Shown in pieces: positions 43,179 to 51,336 of a stretch of 64,000 nucleotides of DNA; position 1 is the first letter of the stretch; each line of letters starts with the position of its first letter. The position numbers and the translations under genes are program-made. Source of the stretch: Actibacterium lipolyticum (GTDB lineage Bacteria; Pseudomonadota; Alphaproteobacteria; Rhodobacterales; Rhodobacteraceae); the NCBI RefSeq assembly GCF_900184935.1, contig NZ_FXYE01000002.1, forward strand, positions 744,001 through 808,000, in the 5' to 3' direction. The notes beneath the pieces were generated by a model. That model saw only the letters and a program-made list of their open reading frames with translations. It ran no database searches and was not told the origin of the DNA.

Positions 43179-43402
43179 CCCTTTCGGATCAAGTAAACCT
43201 GCGCTTCGCCCCCGTCATCGTGGCTTAGAACCGTGTGGCCAGCCTCGGCGCAGAAATGGGGCACATCGACCAACGCCGCCGGATCCGTTGTAACCAAACG
43301 CAACACACCACCTGACGCCAAAGCGCCAAGGCGTTTGCGAGCTTTTAGCACCGGCAGCGGGCACAAAAGGCCCGACGCATCAACTTCGTCATCCCAAGTC
43401 AT
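43175..43402 (-). CDS. tusA: TusA-type sulfur carrier protein
   Basis: The 75-residue protein has the TusA hallmark CPLPVLKARK with the sulfur-accepting cysteine (C14), and the small beta-alpha fold with LRLVTTDPAALVDVPHFC. TusA-like proteins relay sulfur from cysteine desulfurase to acceptors. Here, beside mobA and mobB-moeA and close to fdhD, it probably helps sulfur flow into the molybdenum/tungsten cofactor; that role is an inference. It is divergent from the NAD-linked formate dehydrogenase operon. Confidence 0.9.
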   Translation of the reverse strand: MTWDDEVDASGLLCPLPVLKARKRLGALASGGVLRLVTTDPAALVDVPHFCAEAGHTVLSHDDGGEAQVYLIRKG

Positions 43403-43485
43403 AGCGAAGATATAGGAAGCGGCTTACACCTTGTCCATCGCGCGTTTGCGGCACGCCATGCTCAAAACACGACAAAAATCCGATT

Positions 43486-43506
43486 TTGATAGAAATCTCC
43501 TATCAA
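43486..43506. promoter_or_regulatory. LysR-type operator upstream of the NAD-linked formate dehydrogenase operon
   Basis: A perfect 7-bp inverted repeat, TTGATAG-N7-CTATCAA, contains the ATAG-N7-CTAT and T-N11-A arrangement used by LysR-type regulators. It lies about 103 bp before the operon start. No LysR gene is present nearby, although such regulators often flank fds operons. Confidence 0.55.
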
Positions 43507-43608
43507 TCAACGAAATTCCAAGATTGACCAAACAGTTACCCGTTCTGCACAGATGGATCAGGCCGCGCGCGCAAGCGCACCACCCAACCCCGTGAATGGA
43601 TCGCAGAT

Positions 43609-45294
43609 ATGGCATTGGACGAACGACCCGGCATCTGGAAATCAGGCAAGGGGCGCGGGCGCAAAACGCCCAAGGGCCGCCAGCTGGACGATCTGGCATG
43701 GGATCAGGTTAAAACCCTGTTGGGGGACCAACCCCGCCGCCGCGACCTGTTGATAGAATTTCTGCATCTGATCCAAGATGAATACGGCCACATGTCGGCC
43801 GCCCACCTGCGCGCCTTGGCCGAAGAAATGCGCCTTAGCATGGCCGAGGTGTGGGAGGTCGCGACCTTTTACGCCCATTTCGACCCTGTGAAAGAAGGCG
43901 AGGCCCCGCCGCCCGACCTGACGATCCGCGTATGCGACAGCCTTTCGTGTGAACTGGCCGGGTCCGAGGCGCTGTTTGATGCGCTGACCGCTGGGCACGA
44001 CCCGGCGAAAGTGCGTGTGCTGCGCGCGCCGTGCATGGGGCATTGCGATACTGCGCCGGTTCTGGAAATCGGCCACCATCACATTGATCACGCCACCCCC
44101 GAAAAGGTCGAGGCCGCAATCAAGGCTGAACATTTTCACCCCCACATGCCCGACCACCAGTCGTTCGATGCCTATGTCGCCGATGGCGGTTACGAAACGC
44201 TGAAAGCCCTGAGGGAAACCGGCGACCCCGAAGCGGTTCAGGACAAGGTTCTTGAATCCGGCCTGCGCGGGCTTGGCGGTGCGGGTTTCCCATCGGGGCG
44301 CAAATGGTCTTTCGTGCGGGCCGCCGAAGGACCGCGTTATTTGGCCGTGAACGGGGATGAAGGCGAACCCGGCACGTTTAAAGACCGGTATTACCTTGAA
44401 CGCGCTCCGCATCTGTTCCTCGAAGGGATGCTGATCGCCGCCTGGGCGGTCGATGCGGCGAAATGCTTTATCTATATGCGCGATGAATATCCGGCGGTGC
44501 TGCACCTGCTGCGTGATGAGATCACGGCATTGGAACAAGCCGGGCTGGTGGCCGAAGGGTATATCGACCTGCGCCGTGGCGCGGGTGCGTATATCTGCGG
44601 CGAAGAAAGCGCGATGATCGAAAGCATCGAAGGTAAGCGCGGCCTGCCCCGCCACCGGCCGCCCTATGTTGCGCAGGTGGGGATCTTTAACCGCCCGACC
44701 TTGGTTCACAACATTGAAACCCTGCATTGGGTGACACGCGTTTGCCGCGAAGGGCCAGAGGTTCTGAACAGCGTTGAAAAGAATGGGCGCAAGGGCCTGC
44801 GGTCTTATTCCATCTCTGGCCGGGTTAAGGCGCCCGGTGTGCATCTGTTGCCCGCAGGGTCCACCATCATGGACCTGATCGAAGCGGCCGGTGGCATGCT
44901 GGATGGGCACACCTTCACCGCATATCAACCGGGTGGCCCGTCTGCTGGCCTGTTGCCTGCCTCAATCAACGACGTGCCGATGGATTTTGACACGCTTCAG
45001 GAACACGGAACCTTCATTGGGTCCGCCGCCATCGTGATCTTATCGGACAAGGACAAAGCCCGCGACGCCGCCCTGAACATGCTGCGCTTTTTCGAGGATG
45101 AGTCCTGCGGCCAATGCACCCCCTGCCGGGTAGGTTGCGAAAAGGCCGTAAAGCTGATGCAGGCCGACAAGTGGGATCGCGAACTGCTGACAGACCTGTG
45201 CGATGCGATGGGCGATGCCTCTATCTGCGGGCTGGGGCAAGCTGCGCCCAACCCCATTCGCCTGACCATGAAACACTTCCCGGATGAGGTGTAA
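43609..45294 (+). CDS. NAD-dependent formate dehydrogenase, fused gamma-beta subunit (FdsG-FdsB/NuoEF-like)
   Basis: The 561-residue fusion carries two electron-transfer subunits. Residues 1-180 are NuoE/FdsG-like, with a 2Fe-2S site from CDSLSC and CMGHC. Residues 190-561 are NuoF/FdsB-like, with FMN and NADH segments GLGGAGFPSGRKW and NGDEGEPGTFKDR and a 4Fe-4S site SCGQCTPCRVGC plus SICGLGQ. It takes electrons from the catalytic subunit and reduces NAD. Many relatives encode these as separate genes. It is followed by the alpha subunit 3 bases later. Confidence 0.93.
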   Translation: MALDERPGIWKSGKGRGRKTPKGRQLDDLAWDQVKTLLGDQPRRRDLLIEFLHLIQDEYGHMSAAHLRALAEEMRLSMAEVWEVATFYAHFDPVKEGEAPPPDLTIRVCDSLSCELAGSEALFDALTAGHDPAKVRVLRAPCMGHCDTAPVLEIGHHHIDHATPEKVEAAIKAEHFHPHMPDHQSFDAYVADGGYETLKALRETGDPEAVQDKVLESGLRGLGGAGFPSGRKWSFVRAAEGPRYLAVNGDEGEPGTFKDRYYLERAPHLFLEGMLIAAWAVDAAKCFIYMRDEYPAVLHLLRDEITALEQAGLVAEGYIDLRRGAGAYICGEESAMIESIEGKRGLPRHRPPYVAQVGIFNRPTLVHNIETLHWVTRVCREGPEVLNSVEKNGRKGLRSYSISGRVKAPGVHLLPAGSTIMDLIEAAGGMLDGHTFTAYQPGGPSAGLLPASINDVPMDFDTLQEHGTFIGSAAIVILSDKDKARDAALNMLRFFEDESCGQCTPCRVGCEKAVKLMQADKWDRELLTDLCDAMGDASICGLGQAAPNPIRLTMKHFPDEV

Positions 45295-45297
45295 GTT

Positions 45298-48072
45298 ATG
45301 ACAATCAAGTTCCAGCTAGACGGCAAGGACGTTGAGGCCCGCGAAGGCGAAACGATATGGGAGGTCGCCAATGGCCGCGGCCTGATCATCCCGCACCTGT
45401 GCCACAAGCCGGCACCGGGTTATCGCCCCGACGGCAACTGCCGCGCCTGTGTCGTAGAGATTGAGGGCGAGCGGACGCTGGCCGCCTCGTGCATCCGCGC
45501 CCCGTCCGAAGGGATGGTCGTTCACACCAACAGCGAACGCGCCGTCAAATCCCGCAAGATGGTGATGGAAATGCTGGTCGCCGATCAGCCCGAACGCGAC
45601 GCCGCGCATGACAAGTCCTCGCACCTATGGGACATGGCCGAAGCACAGGGCGTCACCGAAAGCCGGTTCCCCACGATGGCGGCGGATCACATCCCGCTGT
45701 TGGATGACAGCCATGTCGCGATGCGCGTGAACCTTGATGCCTGTATTCAGTGTAACCTGTGCGTCCGCGCCTGCCGCGAGGTTCAGGTGAACGATGTGAT
45801 CGGCATGGCCGGTCGCGGGCACGACGCCTTCCCCACGTTCGACTTTGACGACCCGATGGGCGACAGCACCTGTGTGGCCTGCGGCGAATGCGTTCAGGCC
45901 TGCCCAACCGGCGCTTTGATGCCCGCCACCGTGTTGGACACAGCGCAAGTTGGCGACAGCAAGGATTTCGATGAACAGGTCAAAAGCATCTGCCCCTTCT
46001 GCGGCGTGGGTTGCCAAGTCTCGCTTAAGGTCAAAGACGGCAAGGTGAAGTATGTCGACGGCATCAACGGCCCTGCGAACGAAGGTCGGCTGTGCGTAAA
46101 AGGGCGGTTTGGGTTCGACTATATCCACCACCCTCACCGTCTGACGAAACCGCTGATCCGGCGCGAGGATGCGCCCGCCAAGGGCCTGAACGTTGACCCG
46201 GCGAACCCGCTGACCCATTTTCGCGAAGCCACGTGGGAAGAGGCGCTGGATGCTGCCGCAAACGGGCTGGGCGGCCTGAAATCAGCACATGGCGGCGCGT
46301 CTGTGGCTGGTTTCGGTTCGGCCAAGTGTTCGAACGAAGAGGCCTATCTGTTCCAGAAATTCATTCGCCAAGGGTTCGGCCATAACAACGTCGATCACTG
46401 CACGCGGCTGTGCCATGCGTCATCCGTTGCGGCGTTGATGGAAAACGTCGGATCAGGCGCGGTGACGGCCACGTTTAACGAGATTGAAAACGCCGATGTC
46501 GCCATCGTCATCGGTGCCAACCCAACCGAAAACCACCCGGTCGCGGCGACCTTCTTTAAGCAGTTCACCAAACGTGGCGGCAAGCTGATCGTGATGGACC
46601 CGCGTGGCACCGCGCTGAAACGCTACGCCGAACATATGTTGCAGTTCAAACCCGGCGCTGACGTGTCGATGCTGAACGCGATCATGTCTGCCATCGTCGA
46701 AGAAGGCCTGTACGATCGCCAATACATCGAAGCCTTCACCGAGAACTGGGAGGCCGAGAAGGCCCACCTTGCCAACTTCGCCCCCGAAAAGATGGAAGAG
46801 CATTGCGGCATCCCCGCCGAGACCCTGCGCGCCGTGGCCCGCGATTTTGCCACCGCCAAGGCGGGCATGATTTTCTGGGGTATGGGTGTTTCGCAGCATA
46901 TCCACGGCACGGACAATTCGCGCTGCCTGATCTCGCTTGCGCTAATGTGCGGGCATGTGGGGCGGCCGGGAACGGGCCTGCACCCGCTGCGGGGCCAAAA
47001 CAACGTTCAGGGCGCGTCGGACGCGGGGCTTATCCCGATGTTCCTACCCGATTATCAGGACGTCACCGACGACGGCGTGCGCAGCGCGTTTTCCGAAGTT
47101 TGGGGCACGGGCGACTGGTCTTCGCAGAAGGGCCTGACGGTGACCGAAATTCTGGATGCGGTGCACGCGGGAAACATTAAGGGCATGTATGTGCTGGGCG
47201 AAAACCCCGCCATGTCCGACCCCGATGTGACCCACGCGCGCGATGCACTGGCGTCGCTGGAACACCTTGTCGTTCAGGACATCTTCCTGACCGAAACCGC
47301 GAACTTTGCCGATGTGATCCTGCCCGCCGCCGCGTTTTACGAAAAGACCGGCACGGTCACCAACACCAACCGTCAGGTTCAAATGGGCCGCCCCGCTGCC
47401 CCGCCCCCCGGCGAAGCGCGCGAGGATTGGCAGATCACCACCGATCTGGCGAACCGCATGGGGCTTGGCTGGACCTATACCCACCCCGCCGAGGTGTTCG
47501 CCGAGATGAAGCAAAACATGCCTTCGCTTGATAACATCACGTGGGACCGGTTGGCGAACGAAGGGGCCGTTACCTACCCCAGCCTGTCGCCTACGGACCC
47601 CGGTCAGCCGATTGTCTTTGGCGATGGTTTCCCCCGTGCCGAAGGGCGCGCGAAATTCACTCCGGCCAATGTCATCGCCCCGGACGAAGTGCCAGACACC
47701 GATTTCCCGATGGTCATGACCACGGGCCGCCAGTTGGAACATTGGCACACCGGTTCGATGACCCGCCGTTCCGCCGTTCTGGACGCGGTAGAGCCAGAGG
47801 CGAACGCATCGCTGCACCCGGCCACGTTGCGCCGGTTGGGCGTTGAACCGGGCGGTAAGGTGCGGCTGGTTACACGGCGCGGCGAAATCACCATCATGGC
47901 CCGCGCCGACCGCGCGGTGGCCGAAAACATGGTGTTCGTCCCCTTCGCATATGTCGAAGCAGCGGCAAACGTTCTGACCAACCCGGCGCTGGACCCTTAT
48001 GGAAAAATCCCCGAGTTCAAATTCGCAGCCGTGCGTGTGGAAGGCGTGATCGAAGGGATGGCGGCAGAATAA
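45298..48072 (+). CDS. NAD-dependent formate dehydrogenase alpha subunit
   Basis: The 924-residue cytosolic catalytic subunit has an N-terminal 2Fe-2S domain (C35, C48, C51, C65). Next come ferredoxin clusters (CIQCNLCVRAC, CVACGECVQAC), a further 4Fe-4S site (C232, C235, C239, C266), and the bis-MGD domain with metal ligand C372 and H373. The active-site ligand is cysteine. There is no Tat signal, so it stays in the cytoplasm and couples formate oxidation to NADH. The small FdsD subunit that often follows fdsA is not found downstream. Confidence 0.94.
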   Translation: MTIKFQLDGKDVEAREGETIWEVANGRGLIIPHLCHKPAPGYRPDGNCRACVVEIEGERTLAASCIRAPSEGMVVHTNSERAVKSRKMVMEMLVADQPERDAAHDKSSHLWDMAEAQGVTESRFPTMAADHIPLLDDSHVAMRVNLDACIQCNLCVRACREVQVNDVIGMAGRGHDAFPTFDFDDPMGDSTCVACGECVQACPTGALMPATVLDTAQVGDSKDFDEQVKSICPFCGVGCQVSLKVKDGKVKYVDGINGPANEGRLCVKGRFGFDYIHHPHRLTKPLIRREDAPAKGLNVDPANPLTHFREATWEEALDAAANGLGGLKSAHGGASVAGFGSAKCSNEEAYLFQKFIRQGFGHNNVDHCTRLCHASSVAALMENVGSGAVTATFNEIENADVAIVIGANPTENHPVAATFFKQFTKRGGKLIVMDPRGTALKRYAEHMLQFKPGADVSMLNAIMSAIVEEGLYDRQYIEAFTENWEAEKAHLANFAPEKMEEHCGIPAETLRAVARDFATAKAGMIFWGMGVSQHIHGTDNSRCLISLALMCGHVGRPGTGLHPLRGQNNVQGASDAGLIPMFLPDYQDVTDDGVRSAFSEVWGTGDWSSQKGLTVTEILDAVHAGNIKGMYVLGENPAMSDPDVTHARDALASLEHLVVQDIFLTETANFADVILPAAAFYEKTGTVTNTNRQVQMGRPAAPPPGEAREDWQITTDLANRMGLGWTYTHPAEVFAEMKQNMPSLDNITWDRLANEGAVTYPSLSPTDPGQPIVFGDGFPRAEGRAKFTPANVIAPDEVPDTDFPMVMTTGRQLEHWHTGSMTRRSAVLDAVEPEANASLHPATLRRLGVEPGGKVRLVTRRGEITIMARADRAVAENMVFVPFAYVEAAANVLTNPALDPYGKIPEFKFAAVRVEGVIEGMAAE

Positions 48073-48162
48073 GCCGCCGCACCAAGGCAACCGAATGTAA
48101 AGCGTACTTGACATCTTTCGCCCGCAGCGGATATGTAAAGCACGCTTTACAAAAGGTGCATT
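48073..48162 (+). promoter_or_regulatory. Promoter and twin operators of the membrane protein/XRE pair
   Basis: A -35 box TTGACA at 48108-48113 precedes a weak -10 near 48132-48137 (TATGTA). Two 18-bp palindromes cover it: TGTAAAGC-gt-ACTTGACA at 48096-48113, covering the -35, and TGTAAAGC-ac-GCTTTACA at 48134-48151, covering the -10 and start region. They begin exactly 38 bp apart. This is a textbook layout for repression by the XRE protein encoded behind it. Confidence 0.7.
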
Positions 48163-48534
48163 ATGAAACGAGGCTTTCTTTTACTGTTGATCGGGCTTGC
48201 GGCCTATGTCGCGGCGCTGTTCATTTCAAACAAGCTGCTTTCGGGAAACATCGAAGGCGGCCTGACACGCACATTGATATCCTTGGCGCCCATGCTTCCG
48301 GCGTTGTTTATCTGCGGCGCAATCGTAAAAAGCATCCGCGGTTTGGACGAATTGCAACGTAAATTACAGTTCGAAGCACTGGCACTGGCCTTTGCCGGAA
48401 CTGCGCTGATCACCTTCAGCTACGGCTTCTTAGAAGGAAGCGGTTTTCCGAAACTGTCCATGTTTGTCGTATGGCCCATTATGGCAACGCTTTGGGTGGC
48501 TGGGGTATTGGTTGGACGTGTGCGGTACGGATGA
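48163..48534 (+). CDS. Small four-helix membrane protein
   Basis: The 123-residue protein has four predicted membrane segments (LLLLIGLAAYVAALFIS, LISLAPMLPALFICGAIV, ALALAFAGTALITFSYGF, LSMFVVWPIMATLWVAGVLV) with short loops. The charged loop IRGLDELQRKLQFEA between helices 2 and 3 is typical of a family of small membrane proteins paired with XRE regulators. The gene overlaps the XRE gene by 4 bases. The role is unknown; sensing of envelope stress or anchoring of the regulator is possible. Confidence 0.78.
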   Translation: MKRGFLLLLIGLAAYVAALFISNKLLSGNIEGGLTRTLISLAPMLPALFICGAIVKSIRGLDELQRKLQFEALALAFAGTALITFSYGFLEGSGFPKLSMFVVWPIMATLWVAGVLVGRVRYG

Positions 48535-48743
48535 AGAACCATATTCAAACACTGCGCCAAGAACGTAAGTGGTCGCAGGCCAACCTGGCCGACAAACTTG
48601 GGGTTTCCCGACAAACCGTCAACGCGTTAGAGCGCGGCCGCTATGACCCAAGCCTACCGCTTGCGTTCAAAATTGCCCGACTTTTTGATTTGGCGATCGA
48701 GGAGATTTTTCTAAACGATCCCGATAAGGCTGATGCCCCCTGA
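48531..48743 (+). CDS. XRE-family transcriptional regulator (YozG-like)
   Basis: The 70-residue protein is almost only a helix-turn-helix domain: LRQERKWSQANLADKLGVSRQTVNALERGRYDPSLP with the C-terminal FDLAIEEIFLND. The open frame extends upstream, but the ATG at 48531 overlaps the membrane-protein stop (ATGA) and gives the family length. It most likely represses its own operon through the two 18-bp operators upstream. Confidence 0.88.
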   Translation: MKNHIQTLRQERKWSQANLADKLGVSRQTVNALERGRYDPSLPLAFKIARLFDLAIEEIFLNDPDKADAP

Positions 48744-48778
48744 CGGAACTTGACCAAGTGTTCCGATAAAAAGCCCGC

Positions 48779-49492
48779 TCACTTCTTTCCCCCCATGTCC
48801 AGCGGCAAGGTGAAATCGGCACTGCGCGAACGGATCAGGCTGGTCAGTTCGGATGAGGCCAACGCCGTCGCGGGCCAGCGGCAGCCGTTTTCGCGCAACA
48901 ATGCCTTGCTGATCGGCATTTCCGAAACGCGGTTCGCTTGATTGCCGCCAAGGACAAGGAAATGTTCTTCGTCCTCGCCCAGCATGAACCCGACATGGCC
49001 TTTCCAGCTTTCTGGGTTTTCGCGCCAAAAGCACAGGATCGCGCCTTGGCACGGGATCACAGGCTTGCCGAACCTCACCCAGTTGGCCGAAACATAGGGG
49101 TTATTCGGCAACGGCTCTGCCGGCATAGACAGGGCGATGCAGGTCTGCACGAAATCAGCGCACCATGGAACCTGACTGGGGTCGCCCGCGCTGCCGCCAT
49201 CGCTTTTCAGAAACTCTGACAGCTCGGCGCGATCGAGGTCTTCGTGAAGGCCGCGCATCCTTTCGGCCACGTCGATCCATGGTTCACCGTCGGGGACAGA
49301 CCACAGGTCCATAGGGCGATTAAACAGCGCGGATGCGGTTGCGGGACCGACCAAGCCATCTTCGACCAAGCCGCTGTCGCGCTGGAACTGCTGCACCGCC
49401 ACGATGGTGCGCCGCCCCCGCAGCCCATCAATTGGGCCAGGGTCATAGCCCAGTTCAGCCAACCGTTCCTGCACCATGCGAACTGTGATCAT
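48779..49492 (-). CDS. Peptidoglycan-binding domain plus CHAP-like amidase (TIGR02594 family)
   Basis: This 237-residue protein has an N-terminal PG-binding type 1 domain (MVQERLAELGYDPGPIDGLRGRRTI, about residues 6-60). A cysteine-dependent CHAP/NlpC-like domain follows, with C111 in PWCADFVQ, H166 in GHVGF, and the LGGNQAN strand (182-187). This is the TIGR02594 pattern of cell-wall amidases. There is no signal peptide, and the start is translationally coupled to the caspase gene 4 bases upstream. A cell-wall hydrolase without export signal resembles an effector or endolysin rather than a housekeeping amidase. Confidence 0.86.
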   Translation of the reverse strand: MITVRMVQERLAELGYDPGPIDGLRGRRTIVAVQQFQRDSGLVEDGLVGPATASALFNRPMDLWSVPDGEPWIDVAERMRGLHEDLDRAELSEFLKSDGGSAGDPSQVPWCADFVQTCIALSMPAEPLPNNPYVSANWVRFGKPVIPCQGAILCFWRENPESWKGHVGFMLGEDEEHFLVLGGNQANRVSEMPISKALLRENGCRWPATALASSELTSLIRSRSADFTLPLDMGGKK

Positions 49493-49496
49493 GGCG

Positions 49497-51323
49497 TTAG
49501 ACCGCGAAAGGAAGTTGGCGTTGAAAGGTCGGGTTGTCTTTCCCGATCGCCCAGAACTTTGGCGTCTGCGTCGCGGGCATTTTCTGCGCGATGCGATCCA
49601 TGAACGTGGTGTAGCCGCTGCCATCGCTGGTTTCACCCATGGTCAGCAACAGCTTTTCGGTGAACAGACCATTCCCGAACGCCTCGCTTGCAACTTGGTT
49701 GGATTGGCACGCCGACAGCTGAAAGATGCTGGCCGAAACCGGATAGTTCAGTTCGCGTGTGATGATCGCACCGTCTGCCGCAAGGGTCGAACTGGGAAGG
49801 CTGCGATAGAAGTCTTTGTTCGCGTTGAACACGCGCGCGCTTGCGCCAAGGGACATCGCCCGCACCTTATGGGCCGGCGCTGCTGCGGCTTCTGCAAGAC
49901 TAACCCGCGACCCGCTGGCACGGACAACCGAACCCGAATGGCAGCAATCAAAGACCGAAACGACGCGCACGCCGCTGGCAAATTCCGACCACAGCTTGAA
50001 CAGCTCATCATCAATCAACTGGCCGTTATAAAGGCACAGGGTTTCATCCAGATTGTCGTGATCTGGGCCGCCGGCCTCATCCGCGTTGAAATCTTTGATC
50101 TGACCGCCATGCCCGGCATAGGTCAGCATAAAAATGTCGCCGTCTTTCAGGTTCTTCGCAGCGTCCAGCATGGCCTCGGAAATGGCTTCGCGGGTCGCGG
50201 CCGCGTCAATCAGCGAGGTGGTTGTATAGCGTTTGTCGGCTGCCAACGCCTCCATCGCTTCGGCATCGGCGATGCAGAAATCAAGGTCTTGCAGGTTGCC
50301 GCCGTAATGCCCCTGATCGACCGTGTTCAACCCGATATGAAGGGACACGGCAGATGGGCCACGCGTTGCGCTGCGCGTCCTTGGTTTGGAAACCTCTTTG
50401 ATCTTGGTGCTGAATATGTTGGCCACGTCGCGATATCCCGGATTTTTGGGGTGCAACTCGTCGTGCCAGCGGTTTTCGCCAACCTTGTTGCGCATATCCA
50501 GATAATGCGCCCTAGGGTACCGCGCGACGAGGCGTGACAGTTCCGTGTTCAACCGATCCACCATAATGGTCGAAATCGCTCGTTGCAGACCGGCATCTTT
50601 GATTTTGCGCTTGGCCATCGGCTTGCCCAGCCATTTGCCATCGGTGGGGATGGCATAGTCATAGCCGTGGCACAGGATATCCACCTTGGGAAAGCGGGTC
50701 GTGACATCGGCAAAGATGCGATCATAGTACATCATCGCCTGCGAAATCAGCTGATCAAAGCTGGGCAACAGGTAATCGGCAGCCGACAGCGCCGGGTCGA
50801 ATGTGCGCAGATGGCTGGCAAGGTTGCCGCCCGCCACAAGGTCATTCCCGCCCCCTGACAACAACAGCACTGTTGCGCCGGTATCTTTCAGCGCGCGCCG
50901 GTATTCCGCCTTTTGGGCCATATTGTCTAAGGTGTCGCCCCCAGCACTTAGGGAAAACACGGCGTATTCATCCATTAGGTAATCGATCGTGTCTTTCAGC
51001 AGCACCGGAAACTGAAACCAGCTGTCCCCTTCTTCGACGATCACGGGGCCTGTGTAATCGCCCTTTGACAACAGCTTGTGAAAGCGGGATTGCCGGTTCA
51101 TCCGTTCCAGCCAGTTTGCCCCGTTCAACAGAAGCGCGGACCGGGTGGCGGCGTCGCTTGTGTCAGGGATCATCACGGTATCGGGGTTGATCTCAACCAC
51201 AGGGGCGAATGCCTCGGATGAGTCGGGATCGACCCGGAAATAGGGGGCCAGATCTTCGCCTGTCGTGTCGGGATCGGCAATTTTGTCAGAGAGTTCTTCA
51301 AGGGTAATTTTCTGGGCGGGCAT
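49497..51323 (-). CDS. SGNH hydrolase-caspase fusion protein
   Basis: The 608-residue protein carries two catalytic domains. Residues 95-305 form an SGNH esterase/lipase (block I EGDSW with S101, block III GGGND with N160, block V WHDELHP with D288 and H291). Residues 325-608 form a caspase (C14) domain with H405 in YAGHGG and C461 in DCCHSG, both intact. The first 90 residues are uncharacterised. The ATG at 51323 follows an AGGAG site. There is no signal peptide. It lies 13 bases downstream of the papain-like gene in an apparent operon. A protease that could activate a lipase, or be a death effector, is plausible. Confidence 0.85.
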   Translation of the reverse strand: MPAQKITLEELSDKIADPDTTGEDLAPYFRVDPDSSEAFAPVVEINPDTVMIPDTSDAATRSALLLNGANWLERMNRQSRFHKLLSKGDYTGPVIVEEGDSWFQFPVLLKDTIDYLMDEYAVFSLSAGGDTLDNMAQKAEYRRALKDTGATVLLLSGGGNDLVAGGNLASHLRTFDPALSAADYLLPSFDQLISQAMMYYDRIFADVTTRFPKVDILCHGYDYAIPTDGKWLGKPMAKRKIKDAGLQRAISTIMVDRLNTELSRLVARYPRAHYLDMRNKVGENRWHDELHPKNPGYRDVANIFSTKIKEVSKPRTRSATRGPSAVSLHIGLNTVDQGHYGGNLQDLDFCIADAEAMEALAADKRYTTTSLIDAAATREAISEAMLDAAKNLKDGDIFMLTYAGHGGQIKDFNADEAGGPDHDNLDETLCLYNGQLIDDELFKLWSEFASGVRVVSVFDCCHSGSVVRASGSRVSLAEAAAAPAHKVRAMSLGASARVFNANKDFYRSLPSSTLAADGAIITRELNYPVSASIFQLSACQSNQVASEAFGNGLFTEKLLLTMGETSDGSGYTTFMDRIAQKMPATQTPKFWAIGKDNPTFQRQLPFAV

Positions 51324-51336
51324 GGTCGGCTCCTCT

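Noticed and set aside
47044-48114. 356-codon minus-strand frame opposite the NAD-linked formate dehydrogenase alpha gene
   Set aside because: It is a shadow frame; the plus strand encodes the conserved C-terminal MGD domain.
49476-50537. 353-codon plus-strand frame opposite the SGNH-caspase gene
   Set aside because: The minus-strand product has two complete active sites; the plus frame has no recognisable motif and shadow-like composition.
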